The notes under the pieces are model-generated. The model was given only the letters and a program-made list of their open reading frames with translations, was not told the origin of the DNA and did not search any database. Made by a program: the position numbers and the translations under genes. Below are positions 33,489 through 44,745 of a stretch of DNA of 64,000 nucleotides, piece by piece; position 1 is the stretch's first letter, and every line of letters starts with the position of its first letter. Source of the DNA: Corallium rubrum (lineage: Eukaryota > Cnidaria > Anthozoa > Scleralcyonacea > Coralliidae); assembly GCA_964035015.1 (NCBI GenBank), contig OZ035999.1, positions 4,670,127 to 4,734,126 of the forward strand, read 5' to 3'.

Positions 33489-33856
33489 GTCAACATCTCA
33501 CCATTACCTTTGTACCAAACTGCATTCATATGATTTCAAGTTGGTTTGCATTGTGTCGTTATGTTGAGAACTGTGGTGGATGGTGAACCTTGGTTTTGGC
33601 TTCAGAGGGGAATATGTTCAATTTTGTGGGAAGGACGTAACTTAAGCTGGTACTGTAAGTGCAACTTATCAGCTGAAGTAACACAGGTTGTTAAACATGG
33701 TGAATAATGTTAATTTTAAATATCATCAGGTTTTGCAATGTACCTTAAACATAAAATTATATATAAATACCTGTGTTGAATAAGAATATTTTTGTATGTA
33801 TGAATATTACACTAACAGTACATCTAATATGATTGACCACTATTTTAAACCACAAA

Positions 33857-33857
<1 letters not shown>

Positions 33858-33907
<50 letters not shown>
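33858..33907. repeat. (AT)n microsatellite
   Basis: AT dinucleotide array. The 33.5-34.46 kb interval around it has no recognisable gene. Confidence 0.95.
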
Positions 33908-33910
<3 letters not shown>

Positions 33911-34459
33911 GACGTACATATATTGACCTATTTTTTACAATAGGAAATAGGAACCATGGTACTGTATTATTTTTTGTTTTGAACCAAGACCAAGACATTT
34001 TGTAGGATCCGATGGCCATGCAAAAGTACAGTACTTTTTACTAATTTACCCGATTGTACTTGAGAATTGTACTTGAGGTACAGTACTGCACTTCAAACTC
34101 ATATACAATACTCAGCAAATGTTTCTGAGTCTCACAAACATTACTGTAAGCTTGATATTGTAGACAGATACCCAATGCTGCAAGGCAGATTTGAAATTTC
34201 ACTTTGTACAATGTAAGACTGATTGTGCTGTATCTCAATACCAATTATACTCCATGACAAATTATGCTATGCTGCAGCTTGATACTATAGATTACACTAC
34301 AATGTCATGTAAGGTGCTCTACCCTACAATGCAAGACCAACTACACTACAATATGAGACTAATTTTGCTGCACTATAATGCTATACTGTGCATGATTGAT
34401 TGCACATATTTGGTCACAAGGTAGTTTATGCTACTGACACTAAAAAATCAATTATACTA

Positions 34460-35086
34460 CAGTGGGGCCTCGCTATAACGCAGTAGTTGGGGTCCTTCGT
34501 GCTGTGGTGACCATGTTATAAATGAAGTGCATTATATATTGCAAGGTACAGCCAAATATCTCATTCCCAGTACTCTCCCCACTCAGTTCTGGCACAATAT
34601 TGTGGGCTGAGTACTGGGAGTGAGATTGGTGTACTGCCAGAAGCACTTTCTGTTCAATTCTAACAATCCAAATCACAACTGAAGAAGCTTGAAGTCCACT
34701 CAAGACTTCAAAAAAAATGGAATTGAAATAAGATTTTTGAGCATGGTTTTCATTTCTCACAATGATCACACTGCTGTGTTGTTGTTTTATCTCGTAATGA
34801 TCACGATTATTCAGGATGATCAGTGATCATCAGCCAACAAGATCATGCAAATTGTCTCCAATGAGCATAATAGAAACTTCAGTTTCAGTGTCAATATTAC
34901 AAATCAATTCTGTCACTATTTTGTGGAATTTAATGGTCTATGGTGAACTTTAGTACTGTAGGTAAATATCAGTATGTAAGTCATCAAATGACAAACCAGG
35001 AAAAGTAAAATTTTGGGGTCCAAGAATCAACTGAGTTATACAGAGTCGCTTGTTATAACATTGCACACTATAGCGAGGCTCCATTG
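34460..35086. mobile_element. pogo/Tigger-type MITE, 627 bp
   Basis: Starts CAGTGGGGCCTCGCTATAAC and ends with TATAGCGAGGCTCCATTG, flanked by TA on both sides. The CAGTNGNRCCTCGCTATA end is typical of Tc1/mariner pogo/Tigger elements. The inverted repeats extend roughly 60 bp inward. No transposase frame. It ends 60 bp downstream of the LicD-type gene stop and may lie in its 3' UTR. Confidence 0.82.
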
Positions 35087-35146
35087 TAATTTGTCCAAAT
35101 TGTGTCAACTCCATTACTTTGTAATAAAAAATTGATAGTTTACCTC

Positions 35147-36832
35147 TCATAATAATATTCCAGGAAATTGACTTCTCCCTGAGCCACATCCATCCCACCT
35201 GCAGTCAGGCATGCAGGCCTGGTATCCTTGGTAATCACATGACACACGTTCATCTCCAAAACGAATCCGACTCTCCAGATAAGATGGTCCATAATACTCC
35301 CTTACAAACTTAAACATTGTTCTAGGTACTGGAAATAATTTTCCATGCAGTCTGATCTTAATAAGTTCTTCTGGATCATTTCTGTTCAGTTGATACACAA
35401 TTAGACCATCGTGAGTGGGATAATATGGTGTCACATAGACATGAAAAGCATTATATCGAAGCTTATATTCATATCCTTGATCGTGTCTTATCTTTTTCAC
35501 CAAGTTTATGATGGTTCTTCGATTTGAAAATACAAATGTGTCCACATCACCAGAATCCCAAGGCAGGACTGCCCGAACTTTGATAAATCCCAATAATGTC
35601 CCTCCTTCTAAGATGTATTTGATTCTGTTCTTTTCGAGCTGAGCTGTTCCAAAATGCAAAGCATCAATTAACCGCTCTGTGATAAACGGGAATGCAGTCA
35701 GTCCACTGTATGCCCAATGCTTGAGCTTCCATTTTGGAAAAATGTATTTTTCACTGCAAATCAAAGGGTCGGTGCCATTGCAAATTGTGGTCTCGTGGGC
35801 ATTTGGATTAATAAAGTTCAGTACATGATGCTTATTAACAAATGGCAACAACACATCAATCCTTTCTTTCTTAATATTGCTTACAGGTGCCTTTACCCTT
35901 TGACAAAAGGGATCAACACTATTTTTGAATATGACTTCAGGGAGGGTTCCTACAACCAATAAACCTTTGACACGAAGGAAGAAATCTTGTCTCCACAGAA
36001 CATTGGTATTTGAATCAAAACCCTCGTGCTCAAGAACTTTCTGGAAGCTTTCAGTCCGTCCCAAAAAATGTAGTGAAGTAGATTCGCAATGCAGAACATT
36101 CCCACTTGTGTGATACTCAAATTTTTCAAAAAAAGTCCAATTACGAAGCTTTAAACTGTGACACGGTATGAAAAACTCATTGTCATTGTTGATTTGGGAC
36201 CCACCCAAAACATCAAATCCATGAAAGTTTGTTAACAGTTTTTCGACTAGCCCAGGTTCTAACTCATTAACAGCAAGCTGTGAGTCATACACCATAAAAT
36301 ATTTAGTTTTCACAAGGGAAATGGCAGTCTGGAGTGCTTCAGGATAGCTGTCGTATCCTCCCAAATTAACGCTCTTTACAACGAAAGGGAAAAATTTAAA
36401 ACGCTTGGACAATATGGATGGATCCTTTGGCATAATGTCCTTGCGTTGAAAAGCGAGTACTACTTTTGCGGAGGGATACTTCTCTGTGACCACCTTGACT
36501 AAATCGTTAGCACATCCCATGTCAGGCTGAGATATGAGAATAAACGTCACTTCATTTTTCACCATTTCTTTGTCCACACGAACAACAGGACCACGAATAA
36601 ACGTGTCCTCTTCGGTTGGCTTCGCGTTGCAAACGTCTTTTGAATAAGCAAGCATTTGCCGGTAAATGGTCAGCGTTTCAGATACTTCTTTCTTCTTTTC
36701 CGTCAGGTGTTTGTGCTGGAGCCATTGAATAAGAAGGAGAATAAGCAGTAAAACAGCAAAACCTAACGGACTTGAGGTACATGTACGAGTGCAATGGCGG
36801 CGAAACAACCTCGTCAGCCATCTGAAATGCAT
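35147..36832 (-). CDS. LicD/fukutin-related-like type II membrane transferase, copy 1
   Basis: A single 561-aa frame without introns. Residues 1-20 are basic, 21-38 form one membrane helix (SPLGFAVLLLILLLIQWL) and 41-70 a Lys/Glu-rich stem, the layout of a Golgi type II enzyme. Residues 93-310 resemble a GT-A-like domain (VTFILISQPDMG...YFMVYDSQ...FDVLGGSQ...GNVLHCES). Residues 385-510 form the LicD-type domain: EGGTLLGFIKVR at 409-420, then the acidic metal-binding cluster PWDSGDVDTFVF with D426, D429 and D431. The C-terminus is Cys-rich (ACMPDCRWDGCG...FPGIL). LicD enzymes transfer phosphocholine; fukutin and FKRP transfer ribitol-phosphate to O-mannosyl glycans. Here the substrate is unknown. 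N-glycosylation sequons occur (NWT 231, NGT 352). The paralogue lies 1.7 kb upstream on the same strand. Confidence 0.88.
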   Translation of the reverse strand: MHFRWLTRLFRRHCTRTCTSSPLGFAVLLLILLLIQWLQHKHLTEKKKEVSETLTIYRQMLAYSKDVCNAKPTEEDTFIRGPVVRVDKEMVKNEVTFILISQPDMGCANDLVKVVTEKYPSAKVVLAFQRKDIMPKDPSILSKRFKFFPFVVKSVNLGGYDSYPEALQTAISLVKTKYFMVYDSQLAVNELEPGLVEKLLTNFHGFDVLGGSQINNDNEFFIPCHSLKLRNWTFFEKFEYHTSGNVLHCESTSLHFLGRTESFQKVLEHEGFDSNTNVLWRQDFFLRVKGLLVVGTLPEVIFKNSVDPFCQRVKAPVSNIKKERIDVLLPFVNKHHVLNFINPNAHETTICNGTDPLICSEKYIFPKWKLKHWAYSGLTAFPFITERLIDALHFGTAQLEKNRIKYILEGGTLLGFIKVRAVLPWDSGDVDTFVFSNRRTIINLVKKIRHDQGYEYKLRYNAFHVYVTPYYPTHDGLIVYQLNRNDPEELIKIRLHGKLFPVPRTMFKFVREYYGPSYLESRIRFGDERVSCDYQGYQACMPDCRWDGCGSGRSQFPGILL

Positions 36833-37654
36833 TACGTTGAAAGGTGGTTCTATAAATCCAGAATGTGGAAGTTTAAGAAATGATAATACTGTACAAAATG
36901 ACTTTCACGTATGCCCCAGTACAATTGTAAGAAACATACTATACTACCGTACTATTGGATTTCCTTGGGGGTCAGTGAACGCGGAAGGCCTGGGTACTAG
37001 CTTTTTCCTGCTCTCTCACAATTTCTTTTTGGTCGTTTTTCTGCCTTCCTTTTGTTCTCTTTTTACGTTTTTTTCTTCTTCTATTTACAGTCCCCTGCCC
37101 TACCTACACCTCTAGTGAAGAAAAGCAGTGAAAGGTCTATGTGATGACATCACACAATAATGACACCAATTCTAATGGTGACATTTAATAAATAATAATA
37201 TCATGATTGTCATTGCTAAAGGAAGATCTTGCATGCTAAATTTCGGCTGCAGAGTGCAGAAAACCTGTAACTTAAGGCTATTAAATCCATGGGTAAAAAT
37301 CTAAAAAAACTAACATTTATGCTGGACTATTTTTCAAATTAGTCCCCCCCCCCACCTAGCAGCCCACATGACCCTGTGGAGCAGCCCCGCATGACACTGT
37401 GGCTTGTGGCAATTGCCCATGCAGTCCTTCCTTTAATATGGCACTGCATGGAAACACCATTAAATAAAGTAAGTAAGTAAGAGAGACTACAGAGGTTTTT
37501 GGTTCCAAAATTCCAAACACTGCAAGTTTCCTTTGGGTACTCTGGTTTCTTCCTGTACAATAATTTCTTCTTTTAACTGGACCAATTAAAATAATTGAAA
37601 TTCAAACATATCATAGAAACAATAGATTTAATTTAAATAAATATTCTACAGTAT

Positions 37655-37660
<6 letters not shown>
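36833..37660. other. Spacer between LicD-type genes: upstream part
   Basis: Promoter-side DNA of copy 1. Around 37320-37480 a retroposon-like segment ends TAAATAAAGTAAGTAAGTAA, a polyadenylation-like signal with a tetranucleotide tail. No gene recognised. Confidence 0.4.

Positions 37661-37720
<60 letters not shown>
37661..37720. repeat. (AT)n microsatellite
   Basis: About 60 bp AT dinucleotide array between the two LicD-type genes, next to a hairpin element. Confidence 0.95.
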
Positions 37721-37724
<4 letters not shown>

Positions 37725-37838
37725 ATTTACAATATGAGTGGCCATGTTGTATTGGATATACAAGCTTGAGCCGAAGGCGAGAGCTTGTCATATCCAATAC
37801 AACATGGACACAAATATTGTAAATAGCTTAAAATACTC
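37721..37838. repeat. Hairpin element with GAGCCGAAGGCGAG tip
   Basis: Arms TACAATAT, CCATGTTGTATTGGATAT and AAGCT pair with their complements on the other side. The apex GAGCCGAAGGCGAG lies at 37768-37781. Confidence 0.78.
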
Positions 37839-37926
37839 CAAGTCTTTGATGTTAATATGAGTAATATTTGTTCAGATTAATTCAGAAAAAGCTCATTTTC
37901 AATGTTTTAGAGTGGAGATGGACCTA

Positions 37927-37980
37927 ATATACAACCACTAGTGGTTGTATATCTGATACAACCACACGTGGTTGTATCAG
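37927..37980. repeat. Two abutting palindromes
   Basis: 37927-37952 is a perfect 26-base palindrome whose centre is ACCACTAGTGGT. 37953-37980 has 13-base inverted arms CTGATACAACCAC around AC. Both contain ACAACCAC / GTGGTTGT. The flank to about 38040 matches sequence at 10475-10515 in inverted orientation (ATTAATAATTCATGA), so this belongs to a dispersed repeat. Confidence 0.85.
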
Positions 37981-38523
37981 ATATACAACCTCCTTCACGG
38001 TCATGATTTCTTTTGTGTTTTCTTCATGAATTATTAATGAGTATTTTAAATATATATACATAATTAAGGATAGTTAAATTACCATACAAAACATTCATAA
38101 ACACCTACAGATCAGCAAAATCAAATAAAGCAAGATTACATCAACTACAAACTTGACAAGAGAACCTCACCAAAATACACAGTACAGTACACCGTATAAT
38201 TGATTCAGACCAATGTAAATTTACAAATAAACCAAGACCATGTTGACACCATAAACCCATTTAGCAACAGTCAACTCAACTCTAAAGAAATTATTAGTAT
38301 AAGTTCAAAAATTATCCCCAAACTAAACCATCCAACAAATAATCCTACATGATAAGTCATTTGAACAAATGCAACCCTATAAAGATATATACATCTCATC
38401 TAAGCTGTCCATCAAAACACCCCCCGTATATAACATTTGCAATTTATAGTACAGTTGCTACTTTGTTATTGACTTCTAGTTGTGGCTAATGAACAACTAA
38501 ACACATATGCAAACAGTACAATG

Positions 38524-40197
38524 TCACAAAATTCCTGGAAATGAACCAGGTCCACCCCCACAACCATCCCACCTGCAATCAGGCATGCAGGCATGGTGTC
38601 CAGGAATCCTACAATAAGTTCGCTCATTTGTTCTTTGTCCATGACTTTCAAAATATGTGGACCCATAAAAATCTCTTAAAAATTTAAACATTTTCCTCTT
38701 TACAACAAAGAGTTTGCCCTGGTGTCTCATGTAAATCATTTCTTTAGGTTTTAGCCTTCTTGTAAGGTAAACAATACAACCTTTGAGGGAACCGGGTTCA
38801 TTGGTAACATAAGTGTGAAATCCTGTGTGACGGAGCCAATAAGTATATCCATAATCCCTGTAAGTCTTCTTAACCATATTCATCACATTACGTCTTGTGG
38901 TATATACAAACGTATCCACATCACCATGATCCCATGGCAAAATATCTCGTAGTTTAACCAACCCAAGTAATGTCCCTCCCTCAATGACATAGGAAAGATG
39001 CGATTCCCGGAGACGCCTTACTCCAAAATGCAAGGCTGCTTTCAAAGATTCTATGATAAATGGATATGCAGTTAAACCAGTTGTCGAGCAACCATCAAGA
39101 CCCCACTTTTGACCAATATTTTTTTCACTGCAAGTCATCTCATTCGAGTCTTCACAAACACTCAAACGACTGGTCTCATTGTCAAAATATAATATCTGAT
39201 ATTTGTTGGCAAAGGGCAGGAGGAGGTTGACCATTTCTGATCTGGATAACGAACGAGGAATTTCGTGAAAACAATTTTCTGGAATTTTCCGGTGTATGAT
39301 CGCCTCAGGAACAACTCCAACTGCAAGGGTACCTTGGAAACGGATGAAAAAATCCTGCAACCATTTTGAGGGAAGACTCACATCGAATATTGGCTTGTAA
39401 GTGAGATGTTTAAAGGCTTCAGTGCGGGCAATAAAGTATAAATTGGTACTATCACAACTAAGAACGTTTCCGCTCACGTTATACTGGTAGGTTTCGTGCA
39501 GTGACCAATTACGAAGTCTAAGGCGATAGCATGGCACGGTAAATTCGCCATTGTCCAGCTGAGAGCCACTTAATATGTCAAAACCAGGCATATTGGATAG
39601 CAAAACCTGCACGAAATCATCCCGCATGCTGGTCAAGTCCACCGAATGATCGACAATCATGAAGTATTTTGTCGAAACTAATTCGACTGCTCTGTTCAGA
39701 GCTTCTGCTCTGCTATCAAACCCACCTAAAAAGACATTTCTCGACGCCGTGGCATCGGAAATGTTTTGGTAAGGTTTATTTATCACAGAAATACTGACAT
39801 CAATAGCGACGTTGAATTTTGCGTCCTTGTACAAGTTGCTGAGCGATGACATCACACCACTTACGCATCGTAAAGTTGGGCCCATCAAAATGAAAGTGAC
39901 TTCACTTGCTACGGTTTCTCGCGTTATATCTCGACGCTTGGTCAATCGCAGTAGTTCAATGTCCTTGTCAATGTCCAGTTTGGGTCGAGTGCTGCTTTGA
40001 TGAGTACATACTTGCTTGGCGTAGCTTTGCATTTGCTGCAGAATTCGAAGGTTGTTTTGAACGCCTTCTAATTTTCCAGCGAGGGACTGACGTTCGGTCA
40101 AAGCAAATAAACTGTACAAGAGCAGAATGACACTCAACACAAACCGTATGTCCGTAAGGTAACCAGTGAAAACAAACCTTGATTTTCCACTTGTCAT
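38524..40197 (-). CDS. LicD/fukutin-related-like type II membrane transferase, copy 2
   Basis: A single 557-aa frame, paralogue of the protein at 35147-36832, with the same layout. Residues 17-34 form one membrane helix (IRFVLSVILLLYSLFAL), followed by a stem with a coiled segment. A GT-A-like middle domain follows (VTFILMGP...YFMIVDHS...FDILSGSQ...GNVLSCDS). The LicD-type domain has EGGTLLGLVKLR at 406-417 and PWDHGDVDTFVY with D423, D426 and D428. The ending ACMPDCRWDGCGGGPGSFPG is almost identical in both copies. Metal-binding residues are conserved, so both are probably active. The likely site is the Golgi lumen, modifying glycans of secreted or membrane proteins (inference). Intronless structure of both suggests local duplication of a retrocopied or ancestrally intronless gene. 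Confidence 0.88.
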   Translation of the reverse strand: MTSGKSRFVFTGYLTDIRFVLSVILLLYSLFALTERQSLAGKLEGVQNNLRILQQMQSYAKQVCTHQSSTRPKLDIDKDIELLRLTKRRDITRETVASEVTFILMGPTLRCVSGVMSSLSNLYKDAKFNVAIDVSISVINKPYQNISDATASRNVFLGGFDSRAEALNRAVELVSTKYFMIVDHSVDLTSMRDDFVQVLLSNMPGFDILSGSQLDNGEFTVPCYRLRLRNWSLHETYQYNVSGNVLSCDSTNLYFIARTEAFKHLTYKPIFDVSLPSKWLQDFFIRFQGTLAVGVVPEAIIHRKIPENCFHEIPRSLSRSEMVNLLLPFANKYQILYFDNETSRLSVCEDSNEMTCSEKNIGQKWGLDGCSTTGLTAYPFIIESLKAALHFGVRRLRESHLSYVIEGGTLLGLVKLRDILPWDHGDVDTFVYTTRRNVMNMVKKTYRDYGYTYWLRHTGFHTYVTNEPGSLKGCIVYLTRRLKPKEMIYMRHQGKLFVVKRKMFKFLRDFYGSTYFESHGQRTNERTYCRIPGHHACMPDCRWDGCGGGPGSFPGIL

Positions 40198-40324
40198 ATT
40201 TTAAATGACGATCACTAAAATGCGGCTTATTGTTTAACTTCCATACTGCCTACTTGGGTATTATTTATATATTTGACCATAGATATGAATAAAAATAAAA
40301 TTTGAATTGCAAAGTAATTGTCGC

Positions 40325-40358
40325 CGCAGACGACTAAACCCCGGGGTTTAGTCGTCTG
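40325..40358. repeat. Perfect 30-base palindrome with CCCGGG centre
   Basis: AGACGACTAAACCCC is followed directly by its exact complement at about 40328-40357. It lies some 130 bp upstream of the LicD-type copy 2 start. Confidence 0.85.
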
Positions 40359-40456
40359 GCGGCGCAGGCTAAGTAATTGGCCACTACATATGAGCCCAGT
40401 CCCATAGGCCACAGCTCAGCCAACGGAAAAGCCTATGTCTAGGCTGATATGAGCCT

Positions 40457-40586
40457 TAGCCTCCTCCGCAGGCAACTCTTGTTTTCTCCAACAAAAAGGG
40501 GAACGAATGGAACGAATGTCACAAAAATCCCACATGTCCCCTGATCAAAAGCGAGGGCCCAAAAGAGTTGCCTGCGGAGGAGGCTA
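40457..40586. mobile_element. MULE-like MITE with 10-bp target duplication
   Basis: Perfect 24-base inverted ends (TAGCCTCCTCCGCAGGCAAC plus TCTT, and its complement) are flanked by the direct repeat ATATGAGCCT (40447-40456 and 40587-40596). A duplication of 9-11 bp suggests the Mutator-like superfamily. 130 bp, non-coding. The perfect ends indicate a young insertion. Confidence 0.8.
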
Positions 40587-40643
40587 ATATGAGCCTATCA
40601 AATTCCAACCAACCTAAACTAATTTACCCCACTTACTAGTAAA

Positions 40644-40809
40644 CAGGCCCGCACAGAGATTAAAGTGGGCCCGGGGCAAAATAAAGAATTGGGGCCCCCC
40701 TTGCAAAAATGTCGCATGCCATTTTACGGCATTTATAATTAGGGGGCCCCTCTCGAGCTGGGGGCCCGGGGCAAATTGCCCCAGTTGCCCTCCCCTCTGG
40801 GCGGGCCTG
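40644..40809. mobile_element. hAT-type MITE, 166 bp
   Basis: Ends CAGGCCCGCACAGAG and CTCTGGGCGGGCCTG are inverted repeats. The flanks are CTAGTAAA and CTAGCAAA (one mismatch), an 8-bp duplication. The interior has GGGCCCGGGGCAAA in both orientations. Confidence 0.82.
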
Positions 40810-40821
40810 CTAGCAAATACA

Positions 40822-41060
<239 letters not shown>

Positions 41061-41543
41061 AGGACTGAATCTTTCAACCGAGGTCCATGGAGGAGTCTGG
41101 TCCCTGTTGGGCAACTGTCCAGCTGAAAACGTCAAAACAACCAAAAAACAACCCAAACAAAAAACTTTGCATGCCCAACGGCATCTTTTGAAGTCGATTC
41201 GTGAAGATGAAGAAAAAATCCTCCGACTTTTTCTATTTTTCAGAATTTTTGGCGTAACCAGTTTTCAATTTGCGAAGTCAGCATTTTGCGTCTCACTTTC
41301 ACGTATCTCAGGGAAAAGTTTTAGCTAATAGTCAGTTGCACGATGTTGAGCGCAATTCAACTGTCTTTAAGAATATTAACTCCAAAATCTAAAAAAAATA
41401 AATTTTCAAAGTTCATTTCCTCAAAAACGGTGGAATTTTATTTATTTACGCCACGTTTTTGCCCGCCAAAACAATGCGTGTGCACCATCGTGCAACTTAC
41501 CCTGCGAGTCAGAGCCCCTTTCCAACCTACGCAAGCTTCGGGG

Positions 41544-41754
41544 AAAGTGGGCTCTGCCAACAAACTCGATCTTCGCCCCAAGTTTGGGGCGAGTCAGTCA
41601 GGTTTTAAACTGGTCAAACAAATTCTAGTTTACGAACACGTGTAAGCAGGAAAATAGGAAGTGACGCGTTACAGCCTGGGCCCAAAATAGTATCTTGGCA
41701 ACCGTTCACGCATGCTCAGAAAGAAATATCGAGTTTGTTGGCAGAGCCCACTTT
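41544..41754. mobile_element. TIR element, 211 bp
   Basis: AAAGTGGGCTCTGCCAACAA followed by ACTCGAT (41544-41570) is repeated inverted at 41728-41754. Non-coding; no clear target duplication seen. Confidence 0.7.
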
Positions 41755-42209
41755 AACCCCCTGACGTCAATATTGCAGTGCATCTTTGTTCGAAGTTTAG
41801 CAATTTGAACGTGAATGAAGTCGTCTGTCTGTGGTCTATACGGCTATGAAGCTATAGCTATAAAGCTATATAGCTATAGCGACAAGCAATACTTCACGCG
41901 AAGAACAAGGGAATCTATTGAGTTTGCAAAACATAACAGTGATCACACTATCTCGCAGGAGGGACAGCCATTAAACAGCACGTGGTGTGACCTATTCGGA
42001 GAACATTCCTAATTAATAAAATTAACGTGATACGCCACTGTAATTCTTACGTGATTTAATTGTTCAGTTGCTTAGTTTATAAATGACGTGAGGCAACAGC
42101 TTGTGACTCAGGCTTTCATCAGAGCAATATAACAAACAGGGCGAAAGCTTAGCAAATAAATATTCTATGGTGTTTCCACAAAACTTATCTACAGTGTGCA
42201 TCAAAGAAA

Positions 42210-42465
42210 CCTGAAGTCCTGAACCCTTAGAAAACAACGTATTGTATAGTAGTTTGAAAGCCCTAAGCACTTCGCTGAACCCACAGATGCGTAAAACACA
42301 CGGTCTTATACACCTGGGAAATTAAGATAACTTGAAGTGTATGCATGGTGAAAGTATTTAAAAGCTTTTTCTCTTCCTGTTTAACTTATGTGCTGATTAA
42401 TTTATAACGCAGCGCTTTTAGGGCTTTCAAACTACTGCAATAGGTTGTTTTCTAAGGGTTCAGTT
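42210..42465. mobile_element. TIR element, about 256 bp
   Basis: GAACCCTTAGAAAACAAC and TAGTAGTTTGAAAGCCCTAA on the left are mirrored by TTAGGGCTTTCAAACTACTG and GTTGTTTTCTAAGGGTTC on the right. Confidence 0.7.
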
Positions 42466-42708
42466 TTTTTATACACACTATACATAGCTATAAAGTTGAA
42501 ATTTCATAGCTGAACAAAAATGTTGTCGTTTCTAATTTGCGATTACGGATTTGCGGTATATATTCTAGCCGACCAAATGGATTGGAGTCTCGATGTAGTA
42601 CCTCTCTCTTGCAACATCATGAAAAGATTTCTCAATATTCCTTGTCATGCCCACTGCAAACATTGCCCCTTGAATGTTTCCTGTTATTTCGTGGACGTAC
42701 CAAGGGCC

Positions 42709-42815
42709 ATAGTTGAGCTCATTCTGACGTCAGCATTAATAGTGCACCTTTGTTCCAAACTTATAGTAGAACTAATTCTGACGTCAGCATTATAGTGGAT
42801 CTTTGTTCCAAACTT
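42709..42815. repeat. Direct repeat with TGACGTCA
   Basis: Two adjacent copies of about 55 bp (TTCTGACGTCAGCATTA...CTTTGTTCCAAACTTA), with a third diverged copy at 41758-41805. Each contains a perfect TGACGTCA, a cAMP-response-type element. Regulatory meaning is unknown. Confidence 0.65.
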
Positions 42816-42965
42816 AGTGGTACTCAAAGTAGTCACTTGTCCAAAAGGTGGCAGAATTCACATGCAGGAATCTTCGATTGGCTATACGTAAATCCTGTTG
42901 CCATTCGGGAAGCATACTCTTATTACTTCCAGGACGTGTATGCAGATTTATTTATAAGACCTCTC

Positions 42966-43260
42966 TTACTGTCGTGGCAATAGAAGCGTTCCTAAAATAA
43001 TTGTACAATTCGTTTGTTCAAATTGATCAATTCATTTGATGAACTTCCTGTTTATTATTGCTAAACTTCCTGTTTTGAATTTGATTGGTTCCTGGTTTTT
43101 GAATAACCAATAAGAAAAAGGATTATTTGCCAAACACCAATCAAATTCAAAACAGAATTCAAAACAGGAAGTTTAGCAATTTTTCATCAAATGAATTGTT
43201 CAACGTGAGGAATACAACTGCACAATTATTTTAGGAACGCTTCTATTGCCACTACAGTAA
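42966..43260. mobile_element. TIR element, 295 bp
   Basis: TTACTGTCGTGGCAATAGAA and its extension to TTGT are repeated inverted at 43222-43260 with one mismatch. The inner half also folds (AACTTCCTGTTTTGAATT and complement). A TA-bounded end suggests Tc1/mariner, but this is uncertain. Confidence 0.72.
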
Positions 43261-43672
43261 ACGTCGAATTTATCTAATCATGTGACTGTCCTATCTATTC
43301 CACATTTGGTTCAACAAAAATGAACGTTTATTCTCAGTTCCAGCTCACTTTTTAACGCACGGTTCGGAAATTCAGAAGTTGATTACGAAGTTCGATTTGA
43401 CGTTCGAATGTTCGATTCGAAGTTTACCAATAATACGGAAACCCTTCGTCCTTTTGATACGATTTCTTTCGGAAAATATGTTGTTATAATCATTCTGAAA
43501 TTCCGAATTACCAACTGCGTAGCCAAAAAGTATAGAACCCAGCAAAAAATAACAAAATCACAAGTTGCTATACCGGTTGTTACACGTGCGATTTCTTTTA
43601 GAACCTGAAAAGAAATTGCAAGAAAAAAAAAAATTTGCAAGAAAAATCGCATCGTGTAACCGCTTAAATTAA

Positions 43673-44100
43673 TAGACGACTTTCACGATCATGCGCAGTA
43701 GCAACAAATATTCAAATTTTCGTCGAAGATAAAAACAACTGTTTTAGCTGGAAGAGCATATTGAAAATAGTAGAAGTGCAAAGTTTGAAACGAATTGCTT
43801 AACAAATGGAAAAAGTTTCACAAGCGGAAAGTTGACCATTCCAACAGGGATTTATTAGTGATTTAATAGGGATTTTGGCTTGGCGGGCGGGAGTTGCACG
43901 CCAAGCCAAAATCCCTATTAAATCCCTAATGGAGAGCAAAACTTCCGAAGAGCGTAGCTTTCGCACTATTTGTCCGATTTATTTTAAACTTTGCACTTTT
44001 ACTATTTTTAATATGATCTTTCCAGCTAAAACAGTTGTTTTTACCTCCGATGAAAATTTGAAGTAAAGTTGCTACCGCGCATGAGCCTGAAAGTCGTCTA
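43673..44100. mobile_element. Long-inverted-repeat element, 428 bp
   Basis: Arms of about 200 bases start TAGACGACTTTC and end GAAAGTCGTCTA. The centre (about 43862-43925) is a second palindrome GGGATTTTGGCTTGGCG...CGCCAAGCCAAAATCCC. The whole element folds into one hairpin. Confidence 0.78.
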
Positions 44101-44745
44101 TACTATGAGCCACTAAGACAGTTTTACATAATGCACTGATATGTCCAACGTCTCGGATCTATAAAATATTTCTCGTCTAAAAATTAACCGGAACAAGATT
44201 AAAGTTTAATATATGCAGGCAGTTTAAACATGAAATTATCATGCATATATATGTCGAATCATAATTTAACTAAAAATATAATAAAATAAGAAAGGGTCTT
44301 CAGCTGGGAGAACAGCAATGATTACTGAGCTGATGAGTTAATAAATAAAGCTTCGATAATAATTGAAACAAAATTTATGAAAAAACATCTTCCGCTTTTT
44401 TGATTTCCACATGATCGTGTTCCAAAATCACACGTGATCACATGTGATTAAAGAAAGAACACGTTCGTGTGGAATTTTTGTAAGGCCTAGGCGCTCCAGA
44501 GTCGCTAGTTGCTCCATTCTGCGAATGCTACTTGGGGAGAACGATCGAGAAATGGCAGCAAAAAAATAAATTTGAGTGGATGTTTTCCTGAAGGAGACTT
44601 CACTCGCGTTTTTCGATTCGATTTGACTGTGAATCTGCTTCATGTGAATAGGGCTTTAATCACTCTTTTGGTCATATTACGATGTCAATATAATGATATT
44701 CAGTATGCATGCAGCTAGGTGGTTTAACTCTTTAACTTTCTTTTA

